From the NCBI GenBank assembly GCA_022760435.1, contig JALEFY010000029.1, forward strand, positions 124,001 to 188,000: a DNA stretch of 64,000 nt. Direction: 5' to 3'. How positions within the stretch are numbered: position 1 is the stretch's first letter; the number at the start of each line of letters is the position of its first letter. Under the pieces are notes generated by a model that had not been told where the DNA came from, did not search any database, and worked only from the letters and a program-made list of their open reading frames with translations. The translations under genes and the position numbers were made by a program. Positions 21,051 to 30,162 of the stretch are shown piece by piece. This DNA is from Neomegalonema sp. (lineage in GTDB: Bacteria > Pseudomonadota > Alphaproteobacteria > Rhodobacterales > Rhodobacteraceae).

Positions 21051-22281
21051 GACTTCGGACGCTCCGTTGACGCAAATTGCTGTGGCTGAGGTAAAGCCTG
21101 CGCCCGGCGAAGGCAACGGCCCGCTCACGATCCTTCAGGTCGTTCCCCGGCTCGAGGCAGGCGGGGTCGAGCGCGGGGCGCTGGAAATTGCCGAAGCGAT
21201 CGTCGCTGCCGGTGGCCGCGCTCTGGTGGCCTCGGCCGGCGGGCGGATGGAAGCGCGCTTCCGGCTCATCGGCGCCGAGCTCTTCACCCTGCCTCTGGCG
21301 AGCAAGAGCCCGCTGAAGATCCGCGCCAATACCGACAAACTGGTCGATCTCATCCGCGGCGAAGCGGTCGATATCGTCCATGCCCGCTCGCGCGCACCGG
21401 CCTGGAGCGCTTATTCCGCCTGCCAGCAGACCGGCGCTCATTTCGTCACCACCTATCACGGCACCTATACCGAAGGGCTGCCGCTCAAACGGCTCTATAA
21501 CCGGGTGATGGCCAAGGGCGAGGTGGTGATCGCCATCTCTGATTTCATCGCCGAGCATGTGAAGCAGCGGCACAAGGTCGAGGATGATCGGCTGGTGGTC
21601 ATCGCGCGCGGGGCCGACACACGGCTATTCTCCAAGGACAGCGCCGCCCCCGGCAAAGTCGCCGCGCTCTCGCATCAATGGGGCCTTGCGGAAGATCTGC
21701 GCCCGGTGATCTTGCTGCCCGGGCGCCTCACCCGCTGGAAGGGGCAGACGCTGTTCATCGAAGCGCTCGCCTTGCTGCGGCGTTTGCGGGGCGGCGATGA
21801 CTTCATCGGGGTGATGGTCGGGGGTGATCAGAGCGAGGGGGCCAAGTTCGAGGCAGAGCTGTCCCGGCTGATCGCAAAGCACAAGCTCGAAAGCTGCGCG
21901 CGGCTGGTGGGTCATTGCGACGACATGGCGGCGGCTTACAAACTGGCGCAAGTGGCCGTCTCTGCCTCGCTCGAGCCCGAAGCCTTTGGCCGTGTCGCCG
22001 TCGAGGCCCAGGCGATGGGCGTGCCGGTGATCGCCGCGGCCCATGGCGGCGCTCAGGAAACGGTGCGCGATGATGTCACCGGATGGATGTTCGAGCCCAG
22101 GGATGCGAGCGCGCTGGCCCAGGCGATGAACCACGCCCTCAACCTGAGCAGCGAACAGCGGGAACGGATCGCGCAGGAAGCAATCGCGCATGTGCAGGCC
22201 AATTACTCGATCCGGACCATGCAGGAGGCCACGCTCAAGGTCTATGAACGGGTCGCCGGGCGCGGCTTCGCGACTTCCTGA
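21049..22281 (+). CDS. Glycosyltransferase family 4 protein
   Basis: A 410-residue GT-B fold glycosyltransferase. The N-terminal Rossmann half has ILQVVPRLEAGGVERGALEI (near 27-46) and DIVHARSRAPAWSAYSACQQ; the C-terminal nucleotide-sugar half has ILLPGRLTRWKGQTLFIEAL and the retaining GT4 signature SLEPEAFGRVAVEAQAMGVP, with the E-x7-E glutamates. This points to transfer from a nucleotide sugar, probably onto a lipid or surface polysaccharide. The ATG at 21049 overlaps the start of the divergent hydrolase; GTG at 21082 is an alternative that would remove 11 poorly conserved residues. No polysaccharide cluster surrounds it, so the acceptor is unknown. Confidence 0.88.
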   Translation: MTSDAPLTQIAVAEVKPAPGEGNGPLTILQVVPRLEAGGVERGALEIAEAIVAAGGRALVASAGGRMEARFRLIGAELFTLPLASKSPLKIRANTDKLVDLIRGEAVDIVHARSRAPAWSAYSACQQTGAHFVTTYHGTYTEGLPLKRLYNRVMAKGEVVIAISDFIAEHVKQRHKVEDDRLVVIARGADTRLFSKDSAAPGKVAALSHQWGLAEDLRPVILLPGRLTRWKGQTLFIEALALLRRLRGGDDFIGVMVGGDQSEGAKFEAELSRLIAKHKLESCARLVGHCDDMAAAYKLAQVAVSASLEPEAFGRVAVEAQAMGVPVIAAAHGGAQETVRDDVTGWMFEPRDASALAQAMNHALNLSSEQRERIAQEAIAHVQANYSIRTMQEATLKVYERVAGRGFATS

Positions 22282-22320
22282 CGAACCGGCGATCTCCTGA
22301 CGAACTGGCGATTCCCTGAC
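22277..22320. repeat. 19-base tandem repeat spanning the glycosyltransferase stop
   Basis: CCTGACGAACCGGCGATCT is followed by a near copy (one or two changes) and a third partial CCTGAC, with a period of 19. The first copy contains the TGA stop of the glycosyltransferase gene. Confidence 0.85.
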
Positions 22321-22434
22321 AAAATCGGGCGGAAAACCGGCGGACCAACCTGCCGAGGTCTTGATTTCGCTCGAGCTGAGGCAATCTGAACAAAAGCCGT
22401 CGAGAACCGCCGTCTTTTGAACAGGAGCCCATCA

Positions 22435-23670
22435 ATGATCCCTGCCGTGCCGCCCCCCACCGTCGTCGTCAAGCGCGCCGTGGTCAAGGTTCAGGACTTT
22501 TTGAAACTGGAGAGCGCCGCTGGGCTGATCCTGATGGTAGTGGCCATCATCGCCTTCATCGCCAATAATTCGGCACTGAGCGATGCCTATACATCGCTGC
22601 TCTCGACCAAGTTCACGATCCAGTTTGGCGAGTATGGCCTGTCAAAAGCGCTGATCCTTTGGATCAATGACGGGCTGATGGCAATCTTCTTCTTCCTCGT
22701 TGGGCTGGAGATCAAGCGCGAGGTGATGGTGGGCCAACTCACCACGCTCGACAAGGCGATCCTGCCAGTGATCGCAGCGATTGGCGGGATGATCGGCCCG
22801 GCGCTCGTTTATACCGCTTTCAATGCCGGGGATGCGCTGGCGATGCGCGGCTGGGCGGTGCCGACCGCCACCGATATCGCCTTCGCGCTCGGCATTCTGG
22901 CGCTGCTCGGCCCGCGGGTGCCGCTGGCGCTCAAGGTATTTTTGCTCGCGGTCGCGATCATCGACGATCTGGGCGCGATCATTATCATTGCTCTCTTTTA
23001 CACCGAAAACCTCAGCCCCGCCGCGCTCGGGATCGGTGTGATCGGCGTCGCGGCACTGGCTGGGCTCAATTATGCCAAGGTGACCCGAACCGCGCCCTAT
23101 GTGCTGATCGGGATCATCGTCTGGGTCTGTGTGCTCAGATCCGGCATTCACGCGACCCTTGCCGGGGTGATCACCGCGCTGTTCATCCCGCTGACGGGCA
23201 AGAAGGAAGAAGACCAATCACCGCTTGAGGAGATCGAGCACGCATTGCACCCTTGGGTCGCGTTTCTGGTGCTGCCGATTTTCGCCTTTGCCAATGCCGG
23301 GGTCTCGCTCTCGGGTGTCGAGATCTCGAGCCTCGCGGGCACCATTCCGCTCGGCGTGGCGCTGGGGCTCCTGATCGGCAAGCAGGTCGGGGTGATGCTC
23401 GCATCCTTCCTGGCGGTCAGCACCGGCGTGGCACGCCTGCCCGAAGGGACCAATTGGGCCCAGCTGTACGGAGTGGCGGCGCTAACCGGGATCGGCTTCA
23501 CCATGAGCCTGTTCATTGGCACGCTGGGCTTCGGGCCCGGGGAGACGCTGGACAAGGTCAAACTGGGCGTTCTGCTCGGCTCCATCGCCTCGGGCATCAT
23601 CGGGTTCATCGCCCTGCGCATGGTGCTGCCACGAGAAGCCAATGCGCCGCAGACTGCCCCGGCGGAATAG
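22435..23670 (+). CDS. nhaA: Na+/H+ antiporter NhaA
   Basis: A 411-residue inner-membrane antiporter that exchanges internal sodium for external protons. Twelve helices are apparent. Key blocks are [20 protein letters not shown], the [20 protein letters not shown] segment holding the conserved Thr-Asp-Ile assembly region, and [18 protein letters not shown] with the adjacent aspartates that bind the ions. A C-terminal [10 protein letters not shown] block is also typical. The ATG at 22435 has AGGAG at proper spacing; an upstream TTG is less likely. It is monocistronic as far as can be seen. A sodium-exporting antiporter fits a marine or saline habitat, though NhaA is not restricted to such organisms. 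Confidence 0.96.
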   Translation: MIPAVPPPTVVVKRAVVKVQDFLKLESAAGLILMVVAIIAFIANNSALSDAYTSLLSTKFTIQFGEYGLSKALILWINDGLMAIFFFLVGLEIKREVMVGQLTTLDKAILPVIAAIGGMIGPALVYTAFNAGDALAMRGWAVPTATDIAFALGILALLGPRVPLALKVFLLAVAIIDDLGAIIIIALFYTENLSPAALGIGVIGVAALAGLNYAKVTRTAPYVLIGIIVWVCVLRSGIHATLAGVITALFIPLTGKKEEDQSPLEEIEHALHPWVAFLVLPIFAFANAGVSLSGVEISSLAGTIPLGVALGLLIGKQVGVMLASFLAVSTGVARLPEGTNWAQLYGVAALTGIGFTMSLFIGTLGFGPGETLDKVKLGVLLGSIASGIIGFIALRMVLPREANAPQTAPAE

Positions 23671-23797
23671 GCCGCGACGCCGCGACATGCTTGCTCGGCG
23701 CTCCTCTCCAAGGGGGGCGCCGTTTTCGTTGCGCCGCGGTGCTGGCTTGAATAGGGTGCGCGCGACTTTCACACCCTTAATGCCCGGAGAGACTCCC

Positions 23798-25759
23798 ATG
23801 AGTGCCCAGATCGCGATCACCCTGCCCGACGGAGCCGTGCGCAAGTATGCCACCGGCACTACCGGGGCCAAGGTCGCGGCGGATATCTCCAAGTCGCTGG
23901 CCAAGAAGGCGATTGCCTGCAAGATCGATGGCAAGCTCAGCGATCTGTCGGTGCCGATCGAGGCCGATGCGGCTCTGGCCATCGTCACCATGAAAGATGA
24001 GGCCGAGGCGCTGGAGCTTGTGCGCCACGATGCGGCGCATATCATGGCCCGCGCCGTTCAGGAGATCTGGCCCGATACCAAGGTCACCATCGGCCCGGTG
24101 ATCGAGAACGGTTTCTACTACGATTTCGACCGCGCGGAGCCCTTCACCGAAGAGGATTTCGAGAAGATCGAAGCCCGGATGCGCGAGATCATCGCCGCCA
24201 AGGACCCGGTGCGCACCGAGCTGTGGTCGCGCGATGACGCGGTTGCGCATTACGAGAAGACCGGCGAGCCCTACAAGGTCGAGCTCGTGGGCATGATCCC
24301 CGAGGGCGAGTCGATCCGGATGTATTGGCACGGGGACTGGCAGGACCTGTGCCGGGGGCCGCATCTCGCCCATACCGGTCAGGTTCCGCCCGATGCCTTC
24401 AAGCTGATGTCAGTCGCTGGCGCCTATTGGCGCGGGGACAGCTCGAAGCCGATGCTGCAACGGATCTACGCCACCGCCTGGCGCAGCAAGGATGAGCTCA
24501 AGGCGCATCTGACGATGCTCGAGGAAGCGGCCAAGCGCGATCACCGCAAACTGGCACGCGAGATGGAGCTGTTCCATATCCAGGAAGAAGCGCCGGGCAT
24601 GGTGTTCTGGCATCCGAATGGCTGGGCGCTCTACCGCGCGCTCGAGGATTACATGCGCCGCCAGCTCGGTCAGGCCGGCTATCAGGAGATCAAGACCCCG
24701 CAAGTGGTCGATCGCATCCTCTGGGAGCGCTCGGGCCACTGGGACAAGTATCGCGAGAACATGTTCATCACCGAGATTGATGAGGAGCATGCGAACGAAA
24801 AGCGGGTCAACGCGCTCAAGCCGATGAACTGCCCTTGCCATGTGCAGATCTACAATCGCGGCCTGAAGAGCTATCGCGACCTGCCGCTGCGTCTGGCCGA
24901 GTTCGGCTCTTGCCACCGCTATGAGTCCTCCGGCTCGATGCACGGGCTGATGCGGGTGCGCGGCTTCACGCAGGACGACGCGCATATCTTCTGCACCGAG
25001 GATCAGATCGAGAGCGAGACCGCGGCCTTCATCGCGCTGTTGTCGAAGATCTATCGCGACCTTGGCTTTGACAGTTTCGACATCAAGCTCTCGACCCGCC
25101 CCGAGGTCCGGGTTGGCTCGGACGCGGTCTGGGACAAGGCGGAAGCGGCGCTTGAAAAGGCGATCCAGAAACTGGGCCTGCCCTATGAGGTCGACCCGGG
25201 CGAGGGCGCGTTTTATGGTCCGAAGCTCGATTTCAAGCTGACCGATGCGATCGGGCGCGAGTGGCAATGCGGGACCTTGCAGGCCGATTTCAACCTGCCC
25301 GAGCGGCTCGATGCCGAATATGTCGGTGAGGATGGCGGCAAGCACCGTCCGGTGATGATGCACCGGGCAATTCTTGGCTCATTCGAGCGCTTCCTCGGCA
25401 TCCTGATCGAAAACTATGCTGGCCGCTTCCCGCTCTGGCTCGCGCCGCGTCAGGTGGTGGTGGCAACGATCGTCTCCGACGCCGACGCCTATGCCGGGGA
25501 GATTGTCGAGATGCTCCGCGCCAAAGGGATCCGCGCTGAGATCGACGCGCGCAACGAGAAGATCAACTACAAGGTGCGCGAGCACTCGGATGGCAAGGTG
25601 CCGGTGATCATCGCGCTGGGCCGCAAGGAAGTCGAGGAGCGGACGGTCTCGGTGCGCCGACTGGGCGAGCAAGGCCAGAAGGTGATGGCGCTCGAGGAAG
25701 CGCTGGAGGCTCTGACCGCCGAGGCTTTGGCCCCGGATCTCGCCCGCGCGGCGGAGTAA
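23798..25759 (+). CDS. thrS: Threonine-tRNA ligase
   Basis: A 653-residue class II synthetase that charges tRNA-Thr with threonine. From the ATG at 23798 (GGAGAG upstream), the N-terminal TGS domain runs [20 protein letters not shown] to about residue 65. The editing domain follows, with [12 protein letters not shown] and [13 protein letters not shown]. The catalytic core shows [20 protein letters not shown] (motif with the zinc Cys), [20 protein letters not shown] (motif 2) and [11 protein letters not shown] (motif 3). The C-terminal anticodon-binding domain begins near [13 protein letters not shown]. Length and order are normal. A T-box leader is not expected in this group and none is seen. 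Confidence 0.98.
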   Translation: MSAQIAITLPDGAVRKYATGTTGAKVAADISKSLAKKAIACKIDGKLSDLSVPIEADAALAIVTMKDEAEALELVRHDAAHIMARAVQEIWPDTKVTIGPVIENGFYYDFDRAEPFTEEDFEKIEARMREIIAAKDPVRTELWSRDDAVAHYEKTGEPYKVELVGMIPEGESIRMYWHGDWQDLCRGPHLAHTGQVPPDAFKLMSVAGAYWRGDSSKPMLQRIYATAWRSKDELKAHLTMLEEAAKRDHRKLAREMELFHIQEEAPGMVFWHPNGWALYRALEDYMRRQLGQAGYQEIKTPQVVDRILWERSGHWDKYRENMFITEIDEEHANEKRVNALKPMNCPCHVQIYNRGLKSYRDLPLRLAEFGSCHRYESSGSMHGLMRVRGFTQDDAHIFCTEDQIESETAAFIALLSKIYRDLGFDSFDIKLSTRPEVRVGSDAVWDKAEAALEKAIQKLGLPYEVDPGEGAFYGPKLDFKLTDAIGREWQCGTLQADFNLPERLDAEYVGEDGGKHRPVMMHRAILGSFERFLGILIENYAGRFPLWLAPRQVVVATIVSDADAYAGEIVEMLRAKGIRAEIDARNEKINYKVREHSDGKVPVIIALGRKEVEERTVSVRRLGEQGQKVMALEEALEALTAEALAPDLARAAE

Positions 25760-25770
25760 CCTGCTTTTTC

Positions 25771-25807
25771 TGCCCCCGGCCTGCCGGATGCCGGTAGTTC
25801 GGGGGCA
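25771..25807 (+). terminator. Hairpin after thrS
   Basis: TGCCCCCG pairs with CGGGGGCA around a GC-rich inner stem, directly after a CTTTTT run and 11 bases past the thrS stop. No T run follows; it is a probable but weak terminator. Confidence 0.45.
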
Positions 25808-25864
25808 AGACGCGATCAAGGGCAAAACGCAACCAAGGGCGAGACGCGACCGGGGGCAAGACGG
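25803..25864. repeat. 17-base tandem repeat between thrS and arsR
   Basis: About 3.6 copies of GGGCAAGACGCGATCAA with small differences lie immediately upstream of the arsR promoter. The first unit overlaps the right arm of the thrS hairpin. Confidence 0.85.
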
Positions 25865-25877
25865 GGCGCCCAAAGGC

Positions 25878-25906
25878 TTGACAAGCGCGCTAAACTTCAT
25901 TATTAC
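25878..25906 (+). promoter_or_regulatory. Promoter of the arsR-gapdh-arsJ operon
   Basis: TTGACA (25878-25883), a 17-base spacer and TATTAC (25901-25906) make a near-consensus sigma-70 promoter. Transcription would begin at about 25912-25914, at or within a base or two of the arsR ATG, so the mRNA is probably leaderless. Confidence 0.75.
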
Positions 25907-25911
25907 ATGAA
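25896..25911. promoter_or_regulatory. Putative ArsR operator
   Basis: TTCAT and ATGAA form an inverted repeat exactly flanking the -10 hexamer, the position from which a bound ArsR dimer would block RNA polymerase. Confidence 0.5.
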
Positions 25912-25913
25912 AC

Positions 25914-26255
25914 ATGGAAACAATGCATGCCGTCGCCCTGCTCTCCGCGCTGGCGCATGAAGGAAGGCTCGAGATCTTCCGCCTGCTCGTGCGGAGCACT
26001 CCGAACCCCATGGCCGCTGGCGAGATCGCCGAGGCGCTGACCCTGCGCGCCTCCACCGCCTCCAACCAGCTCGCGGAGCTGGAGCGGGCCGGGCTGATCA
26101 GCTCGGAGCGGCAAGGGCGCTCGATCCTCTATCGGGCCGAGCTTGAGCAGGCGGGACGGTTGCTGGGCTTTCTCGCCGATGATTGCTGTCAGGGGCATCC
26201 GGAAGCCTGCGCGATGTTGAACAGGGCCGAACAGGCCGCAGCCAAGAGATGTTGA
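25914..26255 (+). CDS. arsR: ArsR-family metalloid-responsive repressor
   Basis: A 113-residue winged-helix repressor of the ArsR/SmtB family. The HTH is [28 protein letters not shown] (described in pieces: recognition helix near [10 protein letters not shown], residues 48-57) followed by the wing around [11 protein letters not shown]. It lacks the ELCVCDL motif of the classical ArsR; instead the C-terminus has [14 protein letters not shown] with three cysteines, like the AfArsR/CgArsR types that bind arsenite at C-terminal cysteines. It is the first gene of an operon with the arsJ pair and would repress it until As(III) binds. The ATG at 25914 is nearly coincident with the predicted transcript start; an ATG three codons later is also possible. 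Confidence 0.92.
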   Translation: METMHAVALLSALAHEGRLEIFRLLVRSTPNPMAAGEIAEALTLRASTASNQLAELERAGLISSERQGRSILYRAELEQAGRLLGFLADDCCQGHPEACAMLNRAEQAAAKRC

Positions 26256-26256
26256 A

Positions 26257-27267
26257 ATGACCAGGATTGCCCTCAATGGCCTCGGCCGCACCGGAAAGCT
26301 CTGCCTCAAGGCGCTGATCGAAGGCGGCTTTGATGGCGAGATCGTGCTGATCAATGACCGGCTCGGCGATCCGGCGCAATTCGCGCATCTGCTCGAGTTC
26401 GATAGCGTGCATGGGCGCTGGGCCGCCGATTTTGCCGCCGATGCGCAGAGCGTGACGATCAATGGCCGGAGCATCCGCGCCACCAGCCACGCCACGATCG
26501 AGGCGCTGCCGCTGGCCGAGCTGGGAGTGGATCTGGTCATTGATGCCACCGGCACTTTCAAGACGGTGGCCAAGACCGCGCCCTATTTCGCCGCCGGCGT
26601 GAAGAAAGTGGTGGTGTCCTCGCCGATCAAGGAAGAGGGCGCGCTCAACCTCGTCTATGGCATCAATCACGCTCTTTATGATCCTGAACAGCACCACCTG
26701 GTGACGGCGGCGTCGTGCACCACCAATTGCCTCGCGCCGGTGGTGAAGGTGATCCATGAGGAGATCGGCATCAAGCATGGCTCGATCACCACGCTGCATG
26801 ATGTCACCAACACTCAAACCATCGCCGATCGCCCGGCCAAGGACTGGCGCCGGGCGCGCTCGGCGCTCAATTCGCTGATCCCGACCACCACCGGTTCAGC
26901 CACCGCGATCACCCTGATCTACCCCGAGCTCAAGGGGCGGCTAAACGGCCATGCGGTGCGGGTGCCACTGCTCAATGCCTCACTGACCGATTGCGTGTTC
27001 GAGCTCGAACGCCCGAGCAGCGCCGAAGAAGTCAACGCACTGCTCAAGCGCTACGCCGAGGGCCCTCTTCGCGGGATCCTGGGCTATGAGGAGCGCCCGC
27101 TCGTCTCGTCCGACTACGTCAACGATCCTCGCTCGGCGGTGATCGACGCGCTCTCGACCATGGTTGTGAATGGCACGCAGGCGAAGATCTACGCCTGGTA
27201 CGACAATGAATGGGGCTATTCGAGCCGGCTTGCCGATGTCGCGCGGCTGGTCGCGGCTACGTTGTAG
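26257..27267 (+). CDS. ArsJ-associated glyceraldehyde-3-phosphate dehydrogenase
   Basis: A 336-residue GAPDH paralogue. In ars operons this enzyme uses arsenate in place of phosphate, forming 1-arseno-3-phosphoglycerate that ArsJ exports. The NAD-binding start is [20 protein letters not shown] (the usual GFGRIGR is changed to GLGRTGK), the catalytic cysteine lies in [12 protein letters not shown], and the C-terminal [17 protein letters not shown] is canonical. It starts 1 base after the arsR stop and ends 23 bases before arsJ. The divergence of the N-terminal motif and its position separate it from glycolytic Gap. Confidence in the arsenate role comes from the arsR-gapdh-arsJ order. Confidence 0.93.
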   Translation: MTRIALNGLGRTGKLCLKALIEGGFDGEIVLINDRLGDPAQFAHLLEFDSVHGRWAADFAADAQSVTINGRSIRATSHATIEALPLAELGVDLVIDATGTFKTVAKTAPYFAAGVKKVVVSSPIKEEGALNLVYGINHALYDPEQHHLVTAASCTTNCLAPVVKVIHEEIGIKHGSITTLHDVTNTQTIADRPAKDWRRARSALNSLIPTTTGSATAITLIYPELKGRLNGHAVRVPLLNASLTDCVFELERPSSAEEVNALLKRYAEGPLRGILGYEERPLVSSDYVNDPRSAVIDALSTMVVNGTQAKIYAWYDNEWGYSSRLADVARLVAATL

Positions 27268-27290
27268 TCTGAGCGGAGGGGGGACGCGCG

Positions 27291-28574
27291 ATGCGCAGTG
27301 ATCCGATCACCAACCGGCCCGAGGGGATCGGCGCCGCCTATCTGGTAGTGACCTTGGGCTATTGGGCCTTCATGCTCACCGATGGCGCGCTGCGGATGCT
27401 GGTTCTGCTGCATTTTCATGAGCTTGGCTTTCACCCGATCCAACTCGCCTACCTCTTTCTCGGCTACGAGCTGATGGGGGTGCTGACCAACCTGGGCGCC
27501 GGATGGCTGGCGGCGCGCTTTGGCCTCACGCGCACGCTTTATGCCGGGCTTGCCTTGCAGATCGGGGCGTTGCTGGCGCTCTCGATGCTGGACGAGACCT
27601 GGTCGGTCGCCGCCTCGGTCGCTTTCGTGATGGTGGTTCAGGGCCTGTCGGGCATCGCCAAGGACCTCACCAAGATGAGCGCGAAGAGCTCGGTGAAGCT
27701 CTTGGTGCCGAAGGATCAATCGGGGGCGCTGTTTCGCTGGGTGGCGGTGCTGACCGGCAGCAAGAACGCGGTCAAGGGCCTCGGGTTTCTGCTCGGCGCC
27801 GGGTTGCTGGCGTGGTTCGGGTTCGAGGTCTCGGTGCTGGCGATGGCCGCCGTGCTGTCGGCGGTGCTGCTGCTGAGCGCCGCGAGCATGCCGCAGGGCC
27901 TGCCCGGTGGACGCGCCGGGGTGCCGTTTCGCGATGTCTTCTCGAAGGATCCGGCGATCAACTGGCTCTCGGCGGCACGGGTATTCCTGTTCGGCGCGCG
28001 CGATGTGTGGTTCGTGGTCGGCATCCCGATCTATTTCCACAGCGTGTTTTCCGATGGCTCGCCCGAGCAGAGCCGGATCGCATTCTTTCTCGTGGGCGGG
28101 TTCATGGCGCTGTGGATCATCGGCTATGGCGCCGTGCAGGCGCTGGCGCCGCAGGTTCTGAAGGCGAAGGGCAAGCCGGTTGCCGAGATCGTCCGCCTCG
28201 CGGTGCTCTGGGTCGCGCTGCTGGCGAGCATCCCGGCGGTGCTGGCGATCGCTGCCGCGCTCAGTGATGGGCCGAGCGACACGCTCACCGCGATCCTGAT
28301 CGCCGGGCTGCTGCTGTTCGGCGTGGTCTTCGCGGTCAATAGCTCCGCGCATTCCTACCTGATCCTCGCCTTTGCCAAGGGCGAACGGGTGAGCATGGAT
28401 GTCGGGTTCTATTACATGTCGAACGCGGTCGGGCGGCTGCTCGGCACGCTGCTTTCAGGGGTGTCCTATCAGATCGGCGGCCTGCCGCTTTGCCTTGGCA
28501 CCGCTGCGGCCATGGCCGGGCTCAGCTGGATCATGGCGCGGCGCCTGACCGCGCTCGAGCACCCCGAGGGATAA
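27291..28574 (+). CDS. arsJ: ArsJ organoarsenical efflux permease (MFS)
   Basis: A 427-residue major facilitator with about 11-12 helices, which exports 1-arseno-3-phosphoglycerate; the product decays outside the cell to arsenate. Starting at ATG 27291 (GGAGG before it) the sequence YLVVTLGYWAFMLTDGALRM is the family's characteristic N-terminal helix, followed by LRMLVLLHFHELGFHPIQLA. A GLSGIAKDLTKMSAKSSVKL segment and the cytoplasmic loop between helices 6 and 7 also fit ArsJ. It completes the arsR-gapdh-arsJ operon. There is no arsenate reductase or ArsB/Acr3 in the window, so arsenate resistance here would rely on this route. Confidence 0.93.
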   Translation: MRSDPITNRPEGIGAAYLVVTLGYWAFMLTDGALRMLVLLHFHELGFHPIQLAYLFLGYELMGVLTNLGAGWLAARFGLTRTLYAGLALQIGALLALSMLDETWSVAASVAFVMVVQGLSGIAKDLTKMSAKSSVKLLVPKDQSGALFRWVAVLTGSKNAVKGLGFLLGAGLLAWFGFEVSVLAMAAVLSAVLLLSAASMPQGLPGGRAGVPFRDVFSKDPAINWLSAARVFLFGARDVWFVVGIPIYFHSVFSDGSPEQSRIAFFLVGGFMALWIIGYGAVQALAPQVLKAKGKPVAEIVRLAVLWVALLASIPAVLAIAAALSDGPSDTLTAILIAGLLLFGVVFAVNSSAHSYLILAFAKGERVSMDVGFYYMSNAVGRLLGTLLSGVSYQIGGLPLCLGTAAAMAGLSWIMARRLTALEHPEG

Positions 28575-28653
28575 GACGGATGAGGGGCTTGCACGCGCCC
28601 CCGCCGCCACGCGATAAAGGTGCGGTCGTTCCCTTTGCCAAGGCTCCCGGTGC

Positions 28654-29460
28654 ATGCGCAGACCCCCTTTCGCCATCGCGGCCATCCGATCGCTTCTGCT
28701 CGGCGCGGGGCTCTTTGCGGGCATCGCGCTGTGCCTGCCCGGCTTCGGGCGCGCGCAAGCGGAGGAAATTACCGTCTTCGCCGCTGCCAGTCTCATGGAC
28801 GCGCTCAAAGAGGTCGGGGCGGATTTCGAGCGCGACAGTGGGCATGAGATCACCTTTTCCTTTGCCGGCTCCTCGGCGCTGGCCCGCCAGATCGAGTTCG
28901 GCGCCCCGGTGGATGTGTTCATCAGCGCCAACGCGGCCTGGATGGACGCCCTGCAAGAGCGCGGCCTGATCGATCGGGCGTCCCGGTTCGATCTGATCGG
29001 CAACACGCTGGTTCTGATCTCCCACCGCGCCGATGCGAGCCCGGTCGCGCTCGGTCCGGAGCTTGATCTGGCGGGGCTCCTGAATGGCGGAGTTCTGGCG
29101 ATGGGGCTGGTCGCGGCGGTCCCCGCCGGGATCTACGCGAAGGAAGCCCTGCAAGCGCTGACGCTTTGGGAGCAGGTTGCAGGGCAGATCGCACAGAGCG
29201 ACAATGTCCGAGCCGCTCTGGCTCTGGTCGCCTCCGGCGAAGCGCCGCTTGGCATCGTCTATGCGTCCGATGCCCGAGCGAGCCCGGCTGTGCATGTGCT
29301 CGCCACCTTCCCCGCCCATTCCCACACCCCGATCCGCTATCCGGCGGCCCGCATCGCCGGGAGCGATACGCCCGCCAGTGCTGCCCTTCTTGCCTATCTG
29401 CGCAGCCCCGAGGCGCAAGCGGTGTTCGAGCGGCACGGCTTTGCCGCGCTTTCACGTTAG
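28654..29460 (+). CDS. modA: Molybdate ABC transporter, substrate-binding protein
   Basis: A 268-residue periplasmic protein that binds molybdate or tungstate. The signal peptide runs to about residue 36 (GLFAGIALCLPGFGRAQA), then ITVFAAASLMDALKEVGADF carries the family's first oxyanion-binding serine; FSFAGSSALARQIEFGAPVD and the later GEAPLGIVYASDA contribute the remaining contacts. The ribosome site (AAGG, 12 bases away) is weak, so the exact start is slightly uncertain. modB and modC follow directly. The gap of 79 bases from arsJ contains no obvious ModE box or molybdenum-cofactor riboswitch that I could identify. Confidence 0.94.
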   Translation: MRRPPFAIAAIRSLLLGAGLFAGIALCLPGFGRAQAEEITVFAAASLMDALKEVGADFERDSGHEITFSFAGSSALARQIEFGAPVDVFISANAAWMDALQERGLIDRASRFDLIGNTLVLISHRADASPVALGPELDLAGLLNGGVLAMGLVAAVPAGIYAKEALQALTLWEQVAGQIAQSDNVRAALALVASGEAPLGIVYASDARASPAVHVLATFPAHSHTPIRYPAARIAGSDTPASAALLAYLRSPEAQAVFERHGFAALSR

Positions 29461-29469
29461 GCGGCGGCG

Positions 29470-30162
29470 ATGAGCTGGCTTGGACCAGAGGCGTGGAGCG
29501 CCGTCCTGCTCTCATTGAAGGTCGCCTTCTGGGCGAGCCTGTGCAGCCTGCCGGTTGCGGTCTTCGTCGCCTATGCACTGGCGCGGTGGCGCTTTGCCGG
29601 CAAGAGCGTGCTCAACGGACTGGTGCATCTGCCGCTGATCTTGCCGCCGGTGGTGACCGGCTATCTGCTGCTGCTCGGCTTTGGCACCCAGGGGCCGATT
29701 GGCGGGCCGCTCAAGGAGATCGGCATCGTCTTTGCCTTTCGCTGGACCGGCGCGGCGCTGGCGGCGGCGGTGATGGCCTTTCCGCTGATGGTTCGCGCGA
29801 TTCGCCTGTCGATCGAGGCGGTCGACCCGAAGCTGGAGGAGGCGGCGGCGACCCTGGGGGCATCCAGGCTGCGCGGCTTTGCCACCATCACCCTGCCGCT
29901 GATTCTGCCTGGGATGCTCGCCGGCCTGATCCTCGCCTTCGCCAAGGCGATGGGCGAGTTCGGCGCGACGATCACTTTCGTCTCCAACATCCCCGGCAAG
30001 ACCCAGACCCTGCCCTCGGCGGTCTATGCGTTCTTGCAAGTGCCGGGCGGCGAGGCAGCGGCGACCCGGCTGGTGCTGGTCTCCATTGCGATATCAATGC
30101 TGGCCTTGCTGCTCTCCGAGATGCTGTCGCGCCGCATCGCAGATTGGGTGGCGGGCCGATGA
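29470..30162 (+). CDS. modB: Molybdate ABC transporter, permease
   Basis: A 230-residue inner-membrane permease with five or six helices. The binding-protein-dependent transport signature (EAA loop) is visible as LEEAAATLGASRLRGFATITLPL near residues 120-142, which contacts the ATPase; LPLILPPVVTGYLLLLGFG and GEFGATITFVSNIPGKTQTL are typical ModB blocks. It begins 10 bases after modA and its stop overlaps the modC start (ATGA), so the subunits are made together. Confidence 0.95.
   Translation: MSWLGPEAWSAVLLSLKVAFWASLCSLPVAVFVAYALARWRFAGKSVLNGLVHLPLILPPVVTGYLLLLGFGTQGPIGGPLKEIGIVFAFRWTGAALAAAVMAFPLMVRAIRLSIEAVDPKLEEAAATLGASRLRGFATITLPLILPGMLAGLILAFAKAMGEFGATITFVSNIPGKTQTLPSAVYAFLQVPGGEAAATRLVLVSIAISMLALLLSEMLSRRIADWVAGR

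Noticed and set aside
28575..28653. Molybdenum-cofactor riboswitch or ModE site before modA
   Set aside because: No matching secondary structure or operator could be made out in the 79 bases.
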